A stretch of 64,000 nucleotides of DNA from Spirochaetota bacterium (GTDB taxonomy: Bacteria > Spirochaetota > Spirochaetia > SZUA-6). A program made the translations under genes and the position numbers. The stretch covers positions 20,096-84,095 of the forward strand of contig JAADHF010000045.1 in the NCBI GenBank assembly GCA_013151965.1, written 5' to 3'. This document shows positions 57,295 through 64,000 of this stretch, in pieces (the stretch's first letter is position 1; each line of letters starts with the position of its first letter). A model generated the notes under the pieces. It was not told the DNA's origin. It saw only the letters and a list, made by a program, of their open reading frames with translations, and ran no database searches.

Positions 57295-58506
57295 TTATAC
57301 CCTTAAACGTTTCTTTTCTTCAAGGAACAGTACAAGGAATAAAGCTGCGATCAGGAGAATTATGAGCAGCAGAATCGGCAGCAGGTAATGGGAAGACGTT
57401 CTGTGGAGGAGTTCCATAACAGGAACAATTGCAACGGCGGCACCGTTGCCTAAGAGCTGCAGATAGGCGACGGATATCCCCGCGTATTTGGGCCCGCTTA
57501 CTTCAGTGGAGAACGTCAGCAGTATGGGAAGTACCGAAATAAGAAAAAATCCCAGCAGTACGGCATTTATCAGATTGATCGCATAACTGCCGGATATGAG
57601 TAAAACCGAAAGGGAAATTATTGCCGCAGAAGCTCCCAGGAAAAGAAAGGGTTTTCTCTTCATAACAATATCCGAAATAAGAGGAATAATAACACATCCT
57701 GCCATTCCCGAGAAAATAAGTATTCCTGCTATATTACCTGCCCTGACCATCGATATCCCGTGCATTTCCGTAAGTATTTTCTCTAACCAGGTGGCCAGTC
57801 CGTTAAAAACTCCGATCCCGATAAAAGCTATAAAACCCAGAAGTACAAAATTACGGATTCTAAAGAGGTTTTTAATTCCCTCTCCATAGGAAACTTCCTC
57901 TGTAATTTCCTGTTTTTCCGGAGGCAAAGCAGGCCGGGCTTTCCCGAATATGAAAAAGATAAAAATTCCCAAAAAGGCGGATACAAAATAGGTAAGATTC
58001 ATAGTTATAAAACCCTTAGAGGAAACAAGCTGAGGTGTTAAGGAAAGGCTGACCAGCATACCTATAAACAGAGCCAGAGAACCGAGCCCTACGGCTGTTG
58101 CTTCTTCCCGCTTGGGAAACCATACCGATACGAGTTTTGTTACACTGTTAAGAACAAAGGGCTGCCCTATGGCTATGCCGGTTTGCGAGATTATCAGTAT
58201 TGTGTATGAGTATGGATTTATAAGGCGCAGGCCTGCAAATACACCTGTAAACAGGGCTCCGATGCCGATGCTGAATCTGAATCCCTTCCTGTCGATTATT
58301 ATTCCTGCAGGTATGGATAAAAACAGGTATACAATCGGAAAAACAAGTGCCAGAAAACCGACTTTCATGGCAGAAATATTCAGAGTCTTTTCTATGAACG
58401 TATCTATTGCCGCGAAGTTCAGCCAGAAAAGCTGTGTCAGGGCTGTGATATACATATAAACCGCTAAAACAACCCATCTGTACCTGTAAATTCTATAATT
58501 TTCCAT
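57295..58506 (-). CDS. MFS transporter
   Basis: 12-TM pattern, 'IPAGIIIDRKGFRFSIGIGALFTGVFAGLR', 'FPKREEATAVGLGSLALFIG'; ATG at 58506 preferred over 58542. Confidence 0.88.
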   Translation of the reverse strand: MENYRIYRYRWVVLAVYMYITALTQLFWLNFAAIDTFIEKTLNISAMKVGFLALVFPIVYLFLSIPAGIIIDRKGFRFSIGIGALFTGVFAGLRLINPYSYTILIISQTGIAIGQPFVLNSVTKLVSVWFPKREEATAVGLGSLALFIGMLVSLSLTPQLVSSKGFITMNLTYFVSAFLGIFIFFIFGKARPALPPEKQEITEEVSYGEGIKNLFRIRNFVLLGFIAFIGIGVFNGLATWLEKILTEMHGISMVRAGNIAGILIFSGMAGCVIIPLISDIVMKRKPFLFLGASAAIISLSVLLISGSYAINLINAVLLGFFLISVLPILLTFSTEVSGPKYAGISVAYLQLLGNGAAVAIVPVMELLHRTSSHYLLPILLLIILLIAALFLVLFLEEKKRLRV

Positions 58507-58563
58507 ATGGAATACAGTATAATGGTATTGTTTATAAATCAAGTATCTGTTTCTTATAACCTG

Positions 58564-59385
58564 CTAATAGATAACTTCTACTCTTTTTGCCCTGTCATCT
58601 ATAAAACCCGAAAACGAAGAAAGCTTTGTAAGCATGCCGGAGTTAAGTATAATACCCCTGGGAAGCAGCAGGAGCCCGTTTTTTAAGATTATGTCGGTTT
58701 TTAAAAACATCCCCGGCTGCAGGGATTGTATTGGTATAGTGTGTGATTTTTTTTCGAAACTCTTAAGTTTTTTATCGATCAATGTGGAAAATTCCTCGAC
58801 AAGCGACGGATCATACTTTGACGAGGTTTTATTTATAATAGCCGCTTTTGTTTCTTTTAGTGAGAGACCTTTTTTAAAAATATAGCTGTCAAAATCACTG
58901 AGCAGATGAATTACTCTTGCTCCGAATGGTATCGCCTCTCCTTTAAGCTCGTCGGGGAAACCTGTTCCGTTAAAGTGTTCATGATGGGATCTGATAATTC
59001 CGGAGATTCTCTTAAGATTGTATGCACTGTTGATAATTTTTTCTCCGATCAGCGGGTGTTTTGCATACACAGCTCTGTCATCCTTACTGAATATTTCGGG
59101 ATTCCCCGTAATTATATGTTCGGGCATCCCTACTTTCCCTATGTCATGGAGAAGTGCGGAGAAGTAAAGCATTTCACGGATATCTTTGTCATAATTACAT
59201 TGCAGTGCGAATTCTCTGGACATTTCCGCTACTCTCTTTAAATGACCGCCTAGAAATTTATCCGATAGTGAAATTACAGCTATAAGCAACTGCACCATAT
59301 CACGGAAATTCTTACTTGTTGCCCTGTGAATATCCTCCAGAAGTTTTAGTTTTGTCTCCGTTTCGTTATACTCTTCCGGTTTCAT
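58564..59385 (-). CDS. HD-GYP-type phosphodiesterase domain protein (GFP variant)
   Basis: 'ALLHDIGKVGMPEHI', 'KHPLIGEKII', 'IIRSHHEHFNGTGFPDELKGEAIPFGARVIHLLSDFDSY'. Confidence 0.88.
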   Translation of the reverse strand: MKPEEYNETETKLKLLEDIHRATSKNFRDMVQLLIAVISLSDKFLGGHLKRVAEMSREFALQCNYDKDIREMLYFSALLHDIGKVGMPEHIITGNPEIFSKDDRAVYAKHPLIGEKIINSAYNLKRISGIIRSHHEHFNGTGFPDELKGEAIPFGARVIHLLSDFDSYIFKKGLSLKETKAAIINKTSSKYDPSLVEEFSTLIDKKLKSFEKKSHTIPIQSLQPGMFLKTDIILKNGLLLLPRGIILNSGMLTKLSSFSGFIDDRAKRVEVIY

Positions 59386-61631
59386 TTTTTACCCTCGCTT
59401 ATGATTTCTTCGATATATTTTGAGAGTTCTGAAATGCTGTAGGGCTTTTGTATCAAATTTGTATTTTTAAGTTCACTTTCAGTATAGCCGGATGTAAAAA
59501 GAAATTTTGTTTCGGGTTTAAGTTCCCGTATTTTTTCTGCAAGTTCGATCCCGCCCATTTCCGGCATTACTACATCACTGATTACCAGATCGACGGCCTC
59601 TGTATCTCCGGTTATTAAAGAGAGCGCTTCCTTCCCGTTGTTTGCCGTCAGAATAGTATATCCGAGAGTTTTTAATGCTCTCTCTGTAAATCTCAGTACC
59701 GATTCGTCGTCTTCGACCAGCATGATAGTTTCGCCGCCCTGTGCCGGGACTGCCCGTTCGGTGTGATTTGTTTTATCCGGAGTTTTTTCTGCACAAGCCG
59801 GCCAGTACACCTTAAAAACCGATCCGCGGTTCATCTCGCTGTAGATATATATAAAGCCGTGATTCTGCTTTACAATACCATATACGGTAGAAAGACCCAT
59901 GCCGGTGCCGCGTTCTTTCCCCTTTGTCGTAAAAAAAGGTTCGAATACTTTTCTTTTTACATCTTCATCCATTCCTGTTCCGTTGTCGCTTACGGAGAAA
60001 AGAACGAAATTACCTTTATAGCTTCCCGGATGATTTATTATATAATCTTCCGTTATTGTAACATTTCGTGTTTCGAAGGAAATAAGTTTTTCTGTTTTAC
60101 CGGGCAGGTTATTATTTACCGCGTCCCTTGCATTGACTGCAAGGTTTATAAGAATCTGGTCTATCTGTGAAGGGTCGGCCTCTATACTGTATAGCGTATT
60201 TGAAAGTTTTTTCTTAAGACTTATATTTTCACCTATTATTCTCGGCAGAATGGAAAAGAGATTATCTATTATAGTATTGATGTCGATTATCTGTGGTTTT
60301 ATGATCTGTCTGCGGCTGAAGGCGAGTAATTTGGATACAAGTTCCGCAGCCTTGCCGCCGCTTTCGTAAATAGCGCGGATTTCTTCGTATAACGGATCTC
60401 CCTTTTTAAGATCGGTAAGTATAAGCTCTGCGTTGCCGTTTATGGCTGTTAAAATGTTGTTAAAATCATGAGCGATACCTCCTGTGAGGTTTCCTATGGA
60501 TTCCATCTTCTGAGCCATGATCAGTTGATTCTGGAGTCTCTTCAGTTCTGTAATATCTTCTTTAACACCGATAAAATTTGTTATTTTACCATTATCATCT
60601 TTAACCGGTGCTATTACCGCAGATTCCCAGTATAACTGCCCGTTCTTTTTTAAATTATGAAATTCTCCCCGCCATATTCTGCCGCCGGTAATCGTTTCCC
60701 ATAATTTTTTATACTCCCCATCGGATGTCTCTCCGGACTTTAATATGCGCGGATTTTTCCCCCTGACTTCCTCTAAAGAGTAGCCTGTGATCTCTGAAAA
60801 TTTGGGATTTATATATTCGATATTTCCGTCTAAATCGGTAATTACTATGGAAACAGGGCTCTGCTCCATAGTAATGCGGAGTTTTTTAAGCTGTTCTCCG
60901 GTTTGTCTGGTAAAGGTGATATCACGTATCATTGCGAGAAGATATCCCCTGTACCCTTTTATACGGTTTAATGAAACCTCGGTGTCGAACAGTGAACCGT
61001 CCGCTTTTTTGTGTTTCCAGTAAAACCTCCGGGGGGTGCCGGAAAGAGCTGTATTTATTATTTCGGCTGCTTTTATAAATGAATCGGAGCCGTCAGGCTG
61101 TTTGGCAGGTGAAAATTCCCAGAGACCATGATTGATAATATCTTTTTTAGCAGAAACTCCGAAAATTTCCAGTGTTTTTCCGTTACAGTCTGTAAATTTA
61201 GAATCCTCCATTATGAGTATTGCATCATTGGCGGAATCAAAGATGTTCCGGTACAGCGTTTTGTCCTTTTCCCGCATCTCTGTACAGGCTGTAATGTCGT
61301 GAAAATAGACAATTGTTTCGGCATCCGAATCCGGCTTAACGGCTGAAACGCGTACCGTTCTTTTTTCATTGTTTTTAGTTGTAATGCGGAACCTGGATTT
61401 TTCAGTGAAGTCTGCAGTCTCTCTGACTTTAAGTATGTTTTTTAAAAAGTCTGCATAACCGTACCCTAGAATTTCGTTTCTGCTGTAACCGGTTATCTTT
61501 TCCAGTGCATGATTGCATTCTGAAATCATGTTATGCCCGCCTATTACGGCAATACCATCCTGAGTATTATTGAATATAGACTCGTAAAGATTTCCCAAAG
61601 GAATAATCCCTTCAGTGTATATTAACAGCAC
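59382..61631 (-). CDS. Hybrid sensor histidine kinase: multiple PAS + HisKA + HATPase + receiver
   Basis: 'GNLTGGIAHDFNNILTAINGNAELIL', 'DNGTGMDEDVKRKVFEPFFTTKGKERGTGMGLSTVYGIV', C-term 'IMLVEDDESVLRFTERAL...DLVISDVVMPEMGG'. Confidence 0.95.
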   Translation of the reverse strand: MLLIYTEGIIPLGNLYESIFNNTQDGIAVIGGHNMISECNHALEKITGYSRNEILGYGYADFLKNILKVRETADFTEKSRFRITTKNNEKRTVRVSAVKPDSDAETIVYFHDITACTEMREKDKTLYRNIFDSANDAILIMEDSKFTDCNGKTLEIFGVSAKKDIINHGLWEFSPAKQPDGSDSFIKAAEIINTALSGTPRRFYWKHKKADGSLFDTEVSLNRIKGYRGYLLAMIRDITFTRQTGEQLKKLRITMEQSPVSIVITDLDGNIEYINPKFSEITGYSLEEVRGKNPRILKSGETSDGEYKKLWETITGGRIWRGEFHNLKKNGQLYWESAVIAPVKDDNGKITNFIGVKEDITELKRLQNQLIMAQKMESIGNLTGGIAHDFNNILTAINGNAELILTDLKKGDPLYEEIRAIYESGGKAAELVSKLLAFSRRQIIKPQIIDINTIIDNLFSILPRIIGENISLKKKLSNTLYSIEADPSQIDQILINLAVNARDAVNNNLPGKTEKLISFETRNVTITEDYIINHPGSYKGNFVLFSVSDNGTGMDEDVKRKVFEPFFTTKGKERGTGMGLSTVYGIVKQNHGFIYIYSEMNRGSVFKVYWPACAEKTPDKTNHTERAVPAQGGETIMLVEDDESVLRFTERALKTLGYTILTANNGKEALSLITGDTEAVDLVISDVVMPEMGGIELAEKIRELKPETKFLFTSGYTESELKNTNLIQKPYSISELSKYIEEIISEGKK

Positions 61632-61832
61632 TGCCCATATTATTATGCCCGGAATAAAGAATGGTCAGTTTCTGTACTTAGAGTATAATTTAATATAGCA
61701 GAAATATCAAAAGAAATTAGAGAAATTGGCGGTTTTTTATGAAAAAACTTGTATACGTATATATAATTGTTCTGGTTTCTTGACTGCTATCTTATATATT
61801 TCTATTATAATCCGTGGGAGTGTTGTTAAATT

Positions 61833-63257
61833 ATGGGCAAACCCAATATACTTCTTATCTCTTCCGATCATCACCGGGGGGACTGTTTGAGTGTTTCCGG
61901 CCATCATTCCGTGATGACCCCTCAACTGGATCAGCTGGCTTTCGAGGGTGTGCGTTTTGAGCGTGCATACTCAACATGTCCTAAATGTATTCCCGCACGG
62001 CATATGGTTATGACGGGCCGTGACAGTTATGGTTTCGGTATCCATAAGTATATTGAGGGCACAAAAATTCCCCCTGACATGCCGACATTGCAGGGACTGG
62101 TAACCAGAGCCGGGTATCAGACTCAGGCTGTCGGCAAGATGCACCTTTTTCCCCAGCGCTGCAGGTATGGCTTTGAGAATATGGTTATATGTGAAGAGGG
62201 TCGTGTACTTGAAGGTCTTAAAAGGGATGATTATGAGTGGGAACTGGAAGATAAGGGGTACCGGGGAATGATCTGGGCGCATGGTATAGCTAACAACCAG
62301 GCCGCTGCCCGTATATGGCATCTTCCCGAAGAACTGCACAGCACCAACTGGGTGGCCCGGGAGGGATGTAAATTCTTCGAAAGAAGAGATCCTGCAAAAC
62401 CCTTTTTTCTGTGGCTCTCTTTCCCCAAACCTCATCCACCATACGTACCGCCCCTGGCTTATTGGGAGATGTATCGTGATCGTGATGTGCCGGTTCCTGC
62501 CATGGGAGGGTGGCTTAACGAAGATCCTGTCCCTGTATGTCTGCTTGATTCCGTGAGCACATGTAATGTCGACCTGGTCGATGATAAGGAGCGTATGTCT
62601 GTAATGCGTGCATACTATGCATTGATTACTCAAATTGATAACCAGATCGGATTTGTTCTCGGTGATTTAAGAGAGAGAGGTTTGCTGGATGATACCTTTA
62701 TAGTTTATTTTTCCGATCACGGAGACCTTATGTGGGATCACGGTGCCATGTATAAGGCTGCATTTTACGAGGGAGCTGCCCGGGTTCCGCTGATTATCCG
62801 GCCCCATAGAGAGTTCGACCGGAAGAAAACAGACTGGCAGCCGTCTTCCGCCTTTTTTAATCCTGTTGCATTGTACGATATAATGCCCACATTGTTAGAG
62901 GTTGCAGGAGCGGAAGTGCCGGAAGGAATCGAAGCTGTTTCCCTGTTTTCTAAAAAGGAAAGAGAATTTGTATACGGAGATTATGACGGCGATCATTTTG
63001 TCACGGACGGCAGATTTAAATATCTGTGGCACAGGGCAGGTAATATCGAGCAGTTCTTTGATCTTAAAGAAGACCCTAAGGAAGAACATAATATTAATGA
63101 TAATAAAAATGTAAAACCATGGCGTGAACTGTTAATAAATTTCCTTAAAGATAAAGACCCTGTTGTCAGGGATAATGAGCTTATATCCCTTCCCCATCCG
63201 GGCAATAAATTTACAAGGGAGCAGAACCACTGGCATAATAGGGGTGCGCATTTCTAA
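61833..63257 (+). CDS. Sulfatase superfamily hydrolase, Cys-type formylglycine motif
   Basis: 'PNILLISSDHHRGDCLSVSGHHSVMTPQLDQLAFEGVRFERAYST', motif 'CIPARHMVMTGR' (CxPxR), 'VYFSDHGDLMWDHG'. Confidence 0.92.
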   Translation: MGKPNILLISSDHHRGDCLSVSGHHSVMTPQLDQLAFEGVRFERAYSTCPKCIPARHMVMTGRDSYGFGIHKYIEGTKIPPDMPTLQGLVTRAGYQTQAVGKMHLFPQRCRYGFENMVICEEGRVLEGLKRDDYEWELEDKGYRGMIWAHGIANNQAAARIWHLPEELHSTNWVAREGCKFFERRDPAKPFFLWLSFPKPHPPYVPPLAYWEMYRDRDVPVPAMGGWLNEDPVPVCLLDSVSTCNVDLVDDKERMSVMRAYYALITQIDNQIGFVLGDLRERGLLDDTFIVYFSDHGDLMWDHGAMYKAAFYEGAARVPLIIRPHREFDRKKTDWQPSSAFFNPVALYDIMPTLLEVAGAEVPEGIEAVSLFSKKEREFVYGDYDGDHFVTDGRFKYLWHRAGNIEQFFDLKEDPKEEHNINDNKNVKPWRELLINFLKDKDPVVRDNELISLPHPGNKFTREQNHWHNRGAHF

Positions 63258-63348
63258 CATGGAATATTCACATCCGGACAAACTTCTATCCTTGAAAACT
63301 CCTGTATCATCATGTATGATTTTGCGGGAAGTTTAAAATCTGACAGTT

Positions 63349-64000
63349 ATGTTAATATTATTTGGGAATCTATTTATACCCGGAATAGCCAGTCTGTTAT
63401 GCATTATCTTTTTTTTCTATTTTGTAATGATAGAACAGCTGGAACCTGTCAATGCAAAAAGATTTGCCCTGTTCCTGCTTTCCTTTGGCATTTTTCTTAT
63501 ATCGCGTCCTCTCCAGATTCTATTAGGTCCGTATCCTCTGCCATTGATAATAAATAATTTAAGGCTCCTGTTATTCTGCACGGTAACTGTTCCGATGGTT
63601 CTTATGTTAACAGATGAGGCCGGTAAACCGGAAACCGGATACAGGTTAAAATTAACTATCGGTATCGGCTTTCTTTTAGGCGCCGTATATGGGGTGTTTA
63701 ACATATTGGGAACACAGGGTTCCTATGAAATATTTCGATTCGGTAATATTGTGGCTTATGATAATTTATCCCCCTCCATGCGGAAGCCGTACTACGGCCG
63801 TGAAGTCACAATAGCGGTTTCCGTATTGATGGGTTTTGTCTTATCGGGAAGTGCAGGGTATAGAATATTTAAAACTTACAGGGCAAAGTATAAGGATCAG
63901 AGTAAGAAATCTTTTTACTATAATGCCGGTATCTTAATTTTCGGCCTTTCACTGATTCTCGGCGTGATAATTAAAAAATGGTGGATATACTATTCTTTTT
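63349..64000 (+). CDS. Multi-TM membrane protein, 3'-truncated by window edge
   Basis: Open frame MLILFGNLFIPGIASLLCIIFFFYFVMIEQLEPVNAKRFALFLLSFGIFLISRPLQIL... to the last base; not in ORF track. Confidence 0.65.
   Translation, partial: MLILFGNLFIPGIASLLCIIFFFYFVMIEQLEPVNAKRFALFLLSFGIFLISRPLQILLGPYPLPLIINNLRLLLFCTVTVPMVLMLTDEAGKPETGYRLKLTIGIGFLLGAVYGVFNILGTQGSYEIFRFGNIVAYDNLSPSMRKPYYGREVTIAVSVLMGFVLSGSAGYRIFKTYRAKYKDQSKKSFYYNAGILIFGLSLILGVIIKKWWIYYSF

Noticed and set aside
61739-61783. 14-codon ORF MKKLVYVYIIVLVS upstream of the sulfatase
   Set aside because: Looks like a start of a signal peptide but stops immediately; no supporting SD, too short to call a leader peptide.
63312-63557. 81-aa plus-strand ORF at window end
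   Set aside because: Overlaps out of frame with the better membrane-protein frame 63349-64000, which stays open to the window edge.
1-64000. CRISPR array, prophage, toxin-antitoxin or defence island
   Set aside because: Read for repeat-spacer periodicity, cas, integrase, nuclease/ATPase defence modules and TA pairs; none seen.

Overview
A 64-kb chromosomal window, most likely from a spirochaete (inferred from class I LysRS, protein style and gene content; not tested). It is densely coding with about 53 credible protein genes. I also call one tRNA-Arg(CCU), one probable bidirectional terminator, one strong intercistronic hairpin and several readable sigma70-like promoters. I saw no CRISPR array, rRNA, transposase or phage genes. 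Main blocks: (i) glycogen/alpha-glucan island (2-12796), including a 1644-aa GH13 + GT5 glycogen-synthase fusion; (ii) rhomboid, OppA-like, VOC, PanE and VTT genes; (iii) DeoR regulator / unusual dehydrogenase / E2 / fused E1 ketoacid dehydrogenase operon (18.8-25.1 kb); (iv) response regulator / histidine kinase / NarL module; (v) STAS-cheA-cheW-cheR-cheB operon; (vi) a nine-gene same-strand locus (40.35-50.03 kb) combining a 2-aminoethylphosphonate-type ABC transporter, GntR/UTRA regulator, class II aldolase, HisC-like aminotransferase and three HAD phosphatases; (vii) PEPCK, class I LysRS, RpiA, exonuclease, MFS, HD-GYP, hybrid kinase and sulfatase genes. The best leads are locus (vi) as a possible non-canonical phosphonate/organophosphate pathway, the GH13-GT5 fusion, and a recurring promoter layout in which the -10 box sits 6-11 nt before the start codon with no Shine-Dalgarno, suggesting leaderless transcripts.
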